Source: Lycium barbarum (taxonomy: Eukaryota; Streptophyta; Magnoliopsida; Solanales; Solanaceae). From it: a DNA stretch of 64,000 bases. Numbering within the stretch: position 1 is the stretch's first letter; each line of letters opens with the position of its first letter. The stretch lies in assembly GCF_019175385.1 (NCBI RefSeq), contig NC_083339.1, positions 47,416,074-47,480,073 on the forward strand, in the 5' to 3' direction. The translations under genes and the position numbers were made by a program. Shown one piece after another: positions 19,901 to 30,254 of this stretch. Below the pieces are notes generated by a model. It had not been told where the DNA came from and ran no database searches. It saw nothing but the letters and a program-made list of their open reading frames with translations.

Positions 19901-20660
19901 TGTGATCCCACTTCATTATTTTCATTTTTCACACATCTCCACTTCTCTCCAAGTCTCTAGAACATTCCCTATATTTCATATACAGGAATCCAAGGGAAAT
20001 CAAAGGCTCATATCATTAATCCAAGGGAATTAAGTATAAAGATGCTCTTAAGGGGTTGCTAGAGTCAAGAAACTTTATGGATTGAAGCTAGGGTTTATTT
20101 TCAAGAGAAGTATTTCCATCCAAAGGTTATTCCTACTCAATCAAAGGCAAGTTTTATGATCATTTCATGTTATTTGAACTATGGAGATGTTGAATGACTA
20201 GGGTAGAAGAAGAAAGTAGAAAATGAAGTCTAAATGTAGCTTTTATGATGTTTATGAGTAGTAATCTACATGTAGTCATGATTCTTAGTATGATATGAAT
20301 ATAACCATGTTATGGAAGGTAATAATGGTGATGAAGAAGCATTATTTGAAAATCTGCTAAAATGGGTATGAAGTTGCTAGTATGAGTTGAACATGGGGGT
20401 GAATATTGAAGGCTTAGTGTAATGTGATTACTTGAATTGGATATTATGAGTGTATTATAGATGTTATTGTGGTTGTTGGGAGTTGTTTTTTGATATGGTG
20501 GAAGTTGACGAAATAGGGGAAACGCTGCCTAATTTTCATTAGACTGTGAATTATTCTAGTTGGAATTTAAAAGTAGCATTAAGGCTTTACCATGGTATGA
20601 ATCCTTCTAAATGTAGATTGTTCAAGCTTTACTGGTGAACGTTAGATAGTTGAGAAGACA

Positions 20661-20677
20661 AGTAGGTATGTAAGGCT
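20661..20677 (+). other. Splice-donor-like site, 5' LTR of I
   Basis: GTAG|GTATGTAAGGCTAAC with GT at 20666-20667. The 3' LTR copy (GT at 63419-63420) reads GGAG|GTATGTAAGG. Confidence 0.5.
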
Positions 20678-20924
20678 AACCTTTCTTTCAATAAGGCATG
20701 GTTCCTTGGCTATATATATATATCCTTTTATGAGTTCCATAATGTCCTCCAAATGATTCTATCTCCAAAGCTACATAGTTCATGATCCTCGATACTTTCG
20801 TGATTCCATTGCATCCTTTATATGATAGTTGATCCTCCAAGGACAGACGTAAGAAAAACGATAATAGTAATGATGTTGATGATACTTACAGACCCTTATG
20901 TGTATGTGCCTAAGTATGTATGAC

Positions 20925-21095
20925 TATTACGTGACACCGAGCTTATATAGTCGGGTATGATACCTATCGCGCGCGCACCACTGCAGTTGGGTACGGATAC
21001 CACTGAGCCTTGGTAGGGCCAGGTATGTATAATTACCGAGCCTTGTCATAGCCGGGTATGTGAAACCACCGAACCTTCATGGTCGGGTATGCTAT
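20925..21095 (+). repeat. Hairpin-unit array, LTR I
   Basis: Roughly five units of about 30 bases begin with ACCGAG or ACCAC and end with GGGTATG. Arms pair as ATACC/GGTAT, CCGA(A)CC/GGTCGG and around CTGCAG. Pairing is weaker than in LTR D. Confidence 0.5.
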
Positions 21096-21829
21096 GGATA
21101 TGAATGTGTATATGAATACGGATACGAATATGGATACAGATTTAGATATACGTATATGTTTGTATGTATGTACACGAGCACGTATTAGAAATGGAAGGTC
21201 CCTATGAAAGACAACTAAGTAAGTAATGATGATGATGGCTTTATTATCTGCCGATTCTCCCATCTTATGCTATTTCTTATGCTGTCTCTTATGTTCCTAT
21301 TATGATGTTGATTATGCTTTACATACTCAGTACAATATTCGTACTGACGTCCTTTTGTTTGTGGACGCTGCGTCATGCCCGCAGGTGGCCAGGGAGACAG
21401 GCTTTATCCATAGCTTCCTTATTCAGGGACTACTTAAAGGAGCTCCATTTCATCCGGAGCTACAACTTTTCGTATTATTCTTTTGTGTACATACATTGGC
21501 ACGGCGGGGTCCTATCCCGCCTATATGATGTTACCTACTCTTCTTAGAGGCTCGTAGACAGATGTGTATGATTAGACGTCTTTAGCCTTGTCGGCTTATA
21601 TTTTGTATATTATCTTGATGCCTCGTCGGCTAGTGTATATGGATATGGGCATTGCGTTGATGATGATATAAATGTGTTGTTGCCCAATGAGTTTAGCATT
21701 ATTAATGTATGATATTCATGAGTAAGCTATGTGGTCCACCTAGATGTGAATATGAATGTACGATAAGAGGTACCGGGTGGGTTATCACTAGGTGCCCGTC
21801 ATGGCCCTCGGGTCGGGTCATGACAAAAG

Positions 21830-21840
21830 TGGTATCAGAG
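21830..21840 (+). other. Primer-binding site of I
   Basis: TGGTATCAGAG, four bases after the LTR end. Confidence 0.85.
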
Positions 21841-22014
21841 TAGTTCTATCCTAGGGTGTGTCTACGACCCGTATCTAGTAGAGTCTTGTTTATGGGTGTG
21901 TTGTGCGCCACACTTATAAATAGGAGGCTACGGGCATTTTAGGAATGAATGGACTTCTTTCTTCGTAAGATCGTGCGATACAGCTATGATATAAGGACTT
22001 CTCTTTCCTTAACT

Positions 22015-22034
22015 GTGTGTTATGTTTTTCAGAA
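22015..22034 (+). other. Acceptor-like site before gag of I
   Basis: A T-rich stretch ends in TTTTTCAG (AG at 22031-22032), two bases before the gag ATG at 22035. Confidence 0.5.
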
Positions 22035-23625
22035 ATGCCTGTAAAGAGAAAGGCTACGGCAGCCCAAAAAGGGCATGACAATGGCAGAAAAACGGGCTGA
22101 AAGAGCACCGCCAATGGATATTGAGGAGGGTGAGTCCCAGAATGTGGCTAAATCTCAGTCCTCCCATTCAGTGCCTATTTCTGAAGAGCATAAGGGAGCC
22201 TCAACCCCAGTTCCAGCACCTCCAGCTCTTCCACCGGATACTTCGGGTCAAGATGTAAAAGAGGCCATTCATTTTCTTACTCAGTTGGTTGCCTCCCAGA
22301 CACAGCGGCAATGTACAGGGCAAGGTGATAGGTCTATTACTGCAAGGGCTCGTGACTTTATTAGCTTGAAACCTCCGAAATTCTTCGGGTCAAAGCCGGA
22401 TGAGGACCCTCCGAATTTTATTGGTGGAATGTTGAGGACAGTTTGGTTAATACATGCTTCAGACGTTGAATCAGTGGAGTTAGCATCCTATAGATTGAGG
22501 GATGTCGCGATTCATTGGTATACAGTTTGTATGGGTTCACGGGGAGCCAATGAACCTCCCCCGGTATGGAAAGAATTTGTAGATGCCTTCCTCCGACATT
22601 ACTTGCCTCCAAAGGTTCCGCAAGCCAGAGCCGATAAATTCCTAAATCTTAGGAAAGGGAGCATGAGTGCTTTAGAGTACAGCCTCCGCTTCAATTCCTT
22701 GGCTAGGTATGCTTCGGCCATGGTAGCGGATATGGGTGACCGTGTGCACCGATTTATGAGAGGCATAGAGCCACATTTGATGGATAGGTTCTTGACTACG
22801 TCCCTTCAGGACAATATAGATGTTTCACGCATTCAAGCCCACACCCATAATTTGGAAGAAAGCTAACAACAACAAATAAGTGAGCGTGAGCATGATAGAG
22901 GGTATAACAAGAGGGCTATATCTTCGAGTCCGACGAATGAGTTTAGAGGCGGGCCGAGACAGTAGTTCTCTAGGCATTCAGGCCATGCTATGACTAGTAC
23001 GCCTCCACGGTTTACAGGCCAGAGATTCGATAGATCTACTTATTCCGGGCTGAGTCAGAGTTTCAGGCCATCAGGTTCCCAGTTCAGGGGTGATTTAGGT
23101 CAGGCAAGGCAATCTGTGCCACGATGTTCCTAGTGTAGGAAGTTACATTGGGGCTAGTCTCGACTAGGTTCAAAGGTTTGCTATGCATGCGGTCGGCCAA
23201 GCCATATTATGCGCGATTGCCCCTCGGTTGGTAGTAAGGGTAGGACCCAGCCTTCAGGATCGGTAGCCGAATCTTCATCATCCATATGCCCTATGGGGCT
23301 AGGTTTACAGGCGCCAGTCAGCCATGGTAGAGGTAGGGGGAGAGCCCCCAGTTCTAGCAGTGCTCAGCACCGTATTTATGCTTTAGATGGATGCCAAGAT
23401 CTTGAGTCTTCTCCTGATGTTGTCACAGGTATGTTATCGGTATTTTCTCATGATGTATATGCTTTGATAGACCCGAGCTCGACATTGTCATATGTTACTC
23501 CATCTATTGCGGGTCGGTTTGGGGTTAAACCGGAGACAATCAAACCTTTTGAGGTGTCTACACCCGTTGGTGAACCGGTGATAGCTAGTTGAGTATATAG
23601 ACATTGTGTAATTGTGATTTGTGAC
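22035..23625 (+). pseudogene. gag and protease start of element I (broken)
   Basis: The original start is ATG at 22035 (MPVKRKATAAQ..). A one-base frameshift near 22070 shifts into the frame that stays open from 22075 to 22866. It covers an acidic linker (IEEGESQN), the capsid core (FVDAFLRHYLPP..FNSLARYASAMVADMGDRVHRF, about 22570-22755) and an arginine-rich tail. Stops at 22864, 22963, 23131 and 23155 follow, mostly CAG/CAA-to-TAG/TAA type. The CCHC knuckle is CYACGRPSHIMRDC (about 23179-23220). Protease follows with YALIDPSSTLSYVTP (about 23458), where the usual DPG is DPS. A stop lies at 23590, and the frame is then interrupted by J at 23625. Confidence 0.88.
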
Positions 23626-26600
23626 TGTCACACCCCTTTTTTTCACGAAAAAAAATAAAAAAAAATTAGTTATAAATTTATTTTAAAGGGTTTTTCCAAT
23701 TAAAGTGACGTTTTGAAAAGGGATTATCTATTTATTACAGAGTCGCCACTTGGAATTGAGTTTTGGTGTTCCAAGCCACCTTATTGAATCCCTAATAAAA
23801 AGGAAATGACTCTATTAGGTCTGCGAAACAAAGACCGGGTAAGGAATTCTGTTGACCGGGGAGAAGGTATTAGGCATTCCCCAAGTCCCGTGGTTCTAGC
23901 ACGGTCGCTTTATCGACTTATAGCTGCTAAAATTAATTCTTGGATAAAATATATATTATTAGCTATGCCTGTGATTTGCTTAATATTGTTTACATTTTAC
24001 TAGTCTTTACTAAGACACATAGTTGCGACCTCAATCTCGATAAATAGAAAATTTATAGCTAAAGTATTTCTCCGCCAATCAATCAATGAATTAATCGGAC
24101 CTTAATTATAGGCCTACGAAATCACCTTTATTAGTTTTCGTGCAATTACTGAAACATGGTATCAAGTAATAAATTTTGCCAACCTCATAGGTACCAAAGA
24201 TATTAAAAAGATTTCATACAACTAAAGCTTTGAGTAGAATATTAACTCCCAAACAATAAAGGGTATGTCCATATAATATGGATTAAATACATGAAAAACT
24301 AGATTTTTCCAGATACAAACCACCACAACAAAGCATTTAATGTAAGATCTTCATCTCTTTTAACACTTTAATAATAAAAATAAGACCTCCAGAACAAGCA
24401 CATTCAGAACAAACACGGATGACCAATTAACATTAACTCTACTTTTAATTATCAGTAGTGAACTAATACCCAACAAATTGAATACTGCAACTTTAATTTT
24501 AAAAAAAAAAATCATTTTTTTTCAAAACATCTCAAGTAAACAAATAAATCTTGCATTTAAATATTGTAATGAGAGTAGAATTATAAGTAAAGAACGACTG
24601 AAACAAACACACGGAGACCTTAAATACCAAATCAAATTCATGTGTCAAATGAATGATTTAACACAATGGGGAGGGACGAAAAATATTCACAATGCTATCT
24701 AAATCATGATACGGACTAACTAGAACATATATATCACCAACAACAAACAACGTAGAAATTAAAGATCTTGGATAAATATAGAACACTTTAACTTATCAAA
24801 GAAGACTTCATAAGCATACTTTTTGTTTCTTAATTATTAGTCAAAAGTCAAAACAAACGTGCTAAACATTTAAATCCATTCACGGCCCAAACTAACTTAG
24901 CTAAAAGTTCCGGTCATTTTTTATAAACTGAAGAGTTAATATGCAAAAAAAAAATGAGAATTTAAACAAAAAAAAAAAAAGGCAACGTCAACGAGGATTA
25001 AAAATGTATCAAGAACAAATGTTATTCTTTTCATAAAACTAATGGATTCTCTCACCGTTTTAAGCTTATATTGTTATACTCATTCTATCAAAATGATCAA
25101 TTTCTTTGTTTGCTTTAGGACGGTGATTTAGCAAGCAACGAATAGTGACGGTAATATTAATTTTCTCTAGATTATAATAAACTAGACCCATGTTATATCT
25201 AAACAACTTCATATTATAACATCAAGTGAATCATAGCCTCATATAGACGTAAACTATCACATGAAGGAATATTAAAAATACAACGAAAATTAACATGTTA
25301 CAAGCAAAATCATAATTATCTGGGAGCTATCCATAGAATTTTCATTTATTTGAAAGTAAATACATGATTAGGATTAATTGAACTCAAGAGTTGGACGTTC
25401 AAAACATATAAACAAAAATAATTGCAGAATGAAGAGGCTTCAACATAATTTGTCGATATTCATGGATAAATTTATACAAACTACACAAGTAATAAGTCTC
25501 AAGAAGGAACTAACAATTCTTAGCAGTAACTACGTGTTCTTAACAAAACGAAGAAAAAAAAAATGAACTAAACAGCCATAAAAGAATACTTAGACGAGTA
25601 TTTTTTTTATAATAAACCACTATATACAAAAAGATTTAACCAATCCTAACGGATATTTCAAACAAAACTTTGATCCATAAAAAATATAGTGAATATAAAA
25701 GTAATAATGGGTACGAACCTGTAAACTCGTTGCGATAATCATATTATTTGAGCATTAATTTACGTAAAAGCTACATATTCTTTATTTAAATCCTGAACCA
25801 TCTTTTCAATAGTAATCATTTAACATTCAGGTGTATTCTAATGAAATACTTCATTAATGATACCATGCACAATGTCACCGGAATTAGTTTAAAAAAAACT
25901 TATACAAGCGTAATAATCACTGAATAGTTCGTTGCAAAAAGATAGAAAATTTTAAAACATGCATATTCACATACAAATAAATAACTTCATATGTATATGT
26001 TTAATAAAGGAATTGTTGAACAAATGAGAATGAGATTGAAATCGAACCTCAAATGTCTTTGCAAATCAAAACCACGATCTTAGATGACTGAACGAAGCTC
26101 GACCGGAAAACTTTTGAAGTCGGCGGAAACCTCAAACGAAAAACCTCGAAACACCTAAATTGCTCTACAAATTTTTCCTCTCTATATCTTTTTTGCTCAC
26201 TGTTTTTTCTTTTACTGTTTTACTTTTTTTTTTCTTTACTGCTTTTTGATCTGTGTTTTTTTTTCCTTACTCTCTGTTGTTCTTTTTTTTTTGTTGTTGT
26301 ATCTATATCGTTTCTGTTCGTGTACATGCGTTTATATAGGTGTGTGTATGTGTAGATGGTTGTGTGCATGTGTATTGGTGAGCAATCGTGTAAGAGTGGG
26401 AGAATGGAAGATAAGTATTGCTGAGAGTTATTAGGGAGAGGGGGTTAAGGGGATTAGTTTTTTTGGAATTATTTTTTGGTGGATAGGAGTAAGGTAACGT
26501 AAGTGCTGGTGAGTTTATTTTTTAGGTTAGGTTTTGATTTACTTTTTTTTTTGGTCCTTTTTTATGTTTAAAATATAAAGATAAAAAAAGAATACTAACT

Positions 26601-26924
26601 AACTATGTTTAGACTAATAAGAATACAAAATAGCTAAAGAGCTAGTCCAAAAACAAAATGTAACTAAGAAAAAATACTAGCTTATTTATTAACCCAAATT
26701 AGAAGAAAAATATTATTTTTTTAATTTTACTTTTCTTTCCTCTTTTGAAAGAAAAACAAGACTTATCCTAAAATGTGAATCTATTTTTGAAGATTTCAAT
26801 TTTTAAAATAAAAGTTACTAAAAATGAAATTAAAATTAAAATATCTAATCTAGACTTAAAAAAAATATTTAAAAGCTAAACAGGGCGTAAAAACTTATGT
26901 TCGGTCAAAAATTAGGTGTTTACA
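23626..26924 (-). repeat. 3' LTR of J (3299 bp)
   Basis: It matches the split right-hand copy base for base over long stretches, with scattered substitutions and small indels. A TATA box (CCTATATAAA) lies on the minus strand at 26331-26340. Between 23640 and 26200 the sequence is AT-rich with A-runs and no recognisable gene; the short open frames there are by chance. Confidence 0.92.
26331..26340 (-). promoter_or_regulatory. TATA box, 3' LTR of J
   Basis: CCTATATAAA about 590 bases into the LTR in element direction. The equivalent in the 5' LTR is at 58187-58196. Confidence 0.6.
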
Positions 26925-27680
26925 GAATGTGCCTCTTTGCTTGGAAACATGAAGAGTTTTCAGGCAAGGATGTGAACACTGTGACTAATTTTTGACCTGA
27001 CCATTATTTGAAAGGCGACAAGATATAAAAGAAAAGGATGTGACCGAGTCCTGGTTTTGGGCATCCTACATATCCCGGGTTATAAGGGAATCAGATCACG
27101 TGTAGTTCAAGTGAGTATATGCATGGAATGATGAGTTGGAGAGTCGAGTGAGGTCCTTTCGAGGTTCCCGTCCGTGGCTCCTATTATAAAAAGAATAAAA
27201 AGTACAATAAAACACGAAATGAAATACAAGATCCTATCTATTCTACTTGTCTTGAGCCTTCCTTTAGACCTTCACTTGGATCTTCGGTTATCACCTCATC
27301 TTCTTTCAGTGGGTACCTTGATCTCAAAGTTTGATCTTGAAGTTAGAATTTGGGGCTTGAACTGGTAACTTGGAATGACTTGTTGATGCTATTCCGAATG
27401 ACAGTCCGTAAAATATTCTTGGATGCTTGTTTCTTGATTAAAAGCTAAGAAGATGTATCTTGAGATGCTGGCCCGCCTTATGTGTCAAAGCTAACTCTGG
27501 CTGCCTTCGAGATTTGAACATTCCTCTTTCTCTGACCAAATATGGAACTTCATTCTTGAATATCAATTCTGTGCTTGCGGGTGAACCTGCAAGCCATCAC
27601 AGACAAACAAAATGAACAAAAATTTTCTATCCCAGTTTGTACTAGGAAAATTTTGTGAGTGTTAGCAAAATCATGAACCA
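26925..27680 (-). other. 3' tail of J with PPT
   Basis: Non-coding. A purine-rich stretch (CAAAGAGGCAC on the minus strand, near 26930-26940) next to the LTR is the likely polypurine tract. One copy of the CTACRTA/ACGTAG inverted repeat is at 27061-27110. Confidence 0.55.
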
Positions 27681-28560
27681 CTTGGGACTGTATTCTGAGG
27701 TAGTCAACCTGAAATTTAAAAACGTGACTGTATTCTGAGGTAGTCAACCTGAAATTAAAATACGCGACTATATTTTGAGGTAGTCAACCTGAAATTTAAA
27801 AATATGACTGTATTCTGAAGTAGTAAACCTGAAATTTAAATACGTGACTGTATTCTGAGGTAGTCAACCTGAAATTTAAATACGCGACCGTATTCTGAGG
27901 TAGTCAACCTGAAATTAAAAACGTGATGGTATTCTGAGGTAGTCAACCTGAAATTTAAATACGTGACTGTATTCTGAGGTAGTCAACCTGAAATTTAAAT
28001 ATGCGACTGTATTCTGAGGTAGTCAACCTGAAATTTAAAAACATGACTGTATTCTGAGGTAGTCAACCTGAAATACGTGACTGTGTTCTGAGGTAGTCAA
28101 CCTGAAATTAAAAACGTGACTGTATTCTGAGGTAGTCAACCTGAAATTTAAATACGTGACTGTATTCTGAGGTAGTCAACCTGAAATTTAAATATGCGAC
28201 TGTATTCTGAGGTAGTCAACCTGAAATTTAAAAACATGACTGTATTCTGAGGTAGTCAACCTGAAATATGTGACTGTGTTCTGAGGTAGTCAACCTGAAA
28301 TTTAAATACGCGAATGTATTCTGAGGTAGTCACCCTGAAATTTAAATACACGACTATATTCTGAGTTAGTCAACCTGAAATTTGACTGTATTATGAGGTA
28401 GTCAACCTGAAAATATGACTTTATTTGGAGGTTGTCAACCTAAAAATATGACTTTATTCTGTGGTAGTCAACCTAAAAAATATGACTTTATTCTAGGTAG
28501 TCAACCTAAAATTTAAAGACGTGACTGTATTCTGAGGTAGTCAACCTGAAAATATGAGAA
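27680..28560. repeat. 40-bp minisatellite in 3' region of J (~23 copies)
   Basis: The unit centres on TATTCTGAGGTAGTCAACCT followed by GAAATTTAAATACGTGACTG. About 23 copies are visible, and copies near the right end are the most decayed. Two shortened units (about 31 bases, with GTGTTC) recur at the same spacing at 28073 and 28267, showing a higher-order period of about five units. Ogre-type elements commonly carry such arrays in their 3' untranslated region. Confidence 0.92.
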
Positions 28561-28725
28561 AAGCAAGGATTTTTGTTCCCTAAAATGCAACCAGGGAATG
28601 TCGTACCCTGTGAAGACATGAAAAGAAATAAGGGTTTTTGTTCCCTAAAATGCAACCAGGGAATGTCGTACCCCGTAAAGGCATCATAAAAAGTAGGGGT
28701 TTTGTTCCCTAAAATGCAATCAATA
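28560..28725. repeat. ~62-bp tandem repeat (2.5 copies)
   Basis: TTTTGTTCCCTAAAATGC followed by the CAGGGAATGTCGTACCC block recurs at 28571, 28637 and 28697. It abuts the 40-bp array but is unrelated in sequence. Confidence 0.85.
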
Positions 28726-30254
28726 ATAACATGATTATATGCATATCAAAGGAAAAACAAACATTTGAGAACTTTACTTTATAGCATTCATCAAAATTTT
28801 TATTTTTTTATTTTTTAATAACTATTTTTTCCTAAATTTCTTCGCCCCTGTTTTCAACAAAGAAAATTTTGTTAGTCTTAAAATGGTGGTCGGTTTGTGG
28901 CCTTCACTCGCTGTGGAAATTGTCTTAGAGCCCATCCCACTTTACGAAAAACGAGGCTGATAGTGATCGACCAAATTGCTTAGAAACCATCTTTGCTTGC
29001 GAGAGACCATGATCTTTCAATGCTCACCTTGACTATTTTGTACCCCGTATCATTTTGCGTATGTGGTGTAACCGATCTTATTCTTAGAGCGAATTTTTGT
29101 TGTGGTGATCCTTCCCCCTAGTACCTCGAAATAATGCTTTGCTTTTTCGGGCAATTCACTTTTCTGGATAGATCACGAATGTCTTTATGCCGTTGCCGAT
29201 GCGGTGCGTGCCCAGTAGTCTTTGCTCTGTATCGCTGGGAAACTATAGTCAATTTTGCAGCCTTTTCTTTGCTCTTGAATTTGACGCAAGATTATACCAA
29301 AAGGGACTCAAAGAACATACTAGAGATAAGGAGAAGAAAATGACAAAAAAAAAAAAGAATAATAGGAGTTATGTCTAAACAAAAAGGTGCCCTTTCGGGG
29401 AAAGAGGGAAGAGACTTATCTGGAGGTATATGCCAACTTCAACGAATCATAACATGCATTTTGGACTGGACGCTTGATCCGTTTGAGTTGTCTAAATCTC
29501 AAAATATAGTACCCTTCAATCGAAAACCGAGCTTTCTACCTAGATCGTGTTCATGCCGAAATAGAAGAAACTCATTCGATCAATGGTTCCCTTTGCGGGT
29601 CTTTACCAACTGACCTTTCTCAACTTACAATCATCTTATAGTGCCCTTGAGGGTTTTCACCGATAAGACTCTCTATTTTTTTATTTTTTTTATTTTGAAC
29701 TCATTATCGCCTTATAGTGCCCGTAAGAGTTTTCACTAGTAAGACTCCCTCATTTTTGTTTTGTCCTTTGCATTCAAATAAAGCGTTGTATGCAGCACCA
29801 AAGTCGTGGCACGTTGATTCGGCATTCTCAAAGATCGATTAGAAGGTCTTAAAGGGGAAAGGCAAAAAGAATCATACATTGAATTACAACTTTGGAACAT
29901 TTTTATGAAATAAAAATTAAAAAAAAAAAAAAAATGTCCCAGTTTCTTTGAATACTAGGGAAATATGATTTCTTTTTCTTTTTTTTTTGGTGGGACCAAA
30001 CCCCGAAATAGGGTTGCCTACGTATCCTTTTAGGAATCAGGTCGAACGTAGTTCAATAAACACTTTTTTTTTTGTTTTGTTTTTTTTTTTTTTTTTTGCG
30101 CTACATTAGTTCCAAAGAGGGGAAAACAAAGAAAATGTGAATAAAGCTCAAAGGGGCTAGAAAAGGGTGACCGGTGTTTGGATAGTGAGAACGATAGCCT
30201 TTCGTCATCCCGAACTGAAAATGCCAAGTACCATAGCGTCGAAGTTAAAACATA
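28726..30254 (-). other. 3' untranslated region of J
   Basis: No gene is recognised. Contents are AT-rich sequence, two near-copies of a CTTATAGTGCCC..GAG(G/A)GTTTTCAC segment (29635 and 29712), A- and T-runs (29920-29935, 30064-30098), and a CTACGTA/ACGTAG inverted repeat at 30015-30055. Confidence 0.5.

Larger units (their letters stand above)
19431..21825 (+). repeat. 5' LTR of I (2395 bp)
   Basis: It begins TATTACACCTCG (the 3' copy begins TGTTACACCTCG, so the G is mutated here) and ends GGGTCATGACA. Features in order are palindromes (19749-19860), TATA (19895), a hairpin motif AGGGGAAACGCTGCC (20513), donor-like site (20666), hairpin array (20925-21095), CAGTAC stem (21328-21346), GGCGGGGTCCTATCCCGCC (about 21502), TTAGAGGCTCGTAGACA (21545) and CCTTGTCGGC repeats. 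The 3' LTR differs by indels including a loss of about 37 bases (5' positions about 20322-20360), so the insertion is not recent. Confidence 0.9.

Noticed and set aside
24300..26000. Possible host gene in the AT-rich stretch
   Set aside because: The same sequence, with the same stops, recurs at 41700-42300 and 53410-54550. It is the LTR of J.
27680..28560. CRISPR-like array of regular repeats
   Set aside because: The whole 40-base unit is repeated with no unique spacers, and the context is a plant retrotransposon 3' region. It is a minisatellite.
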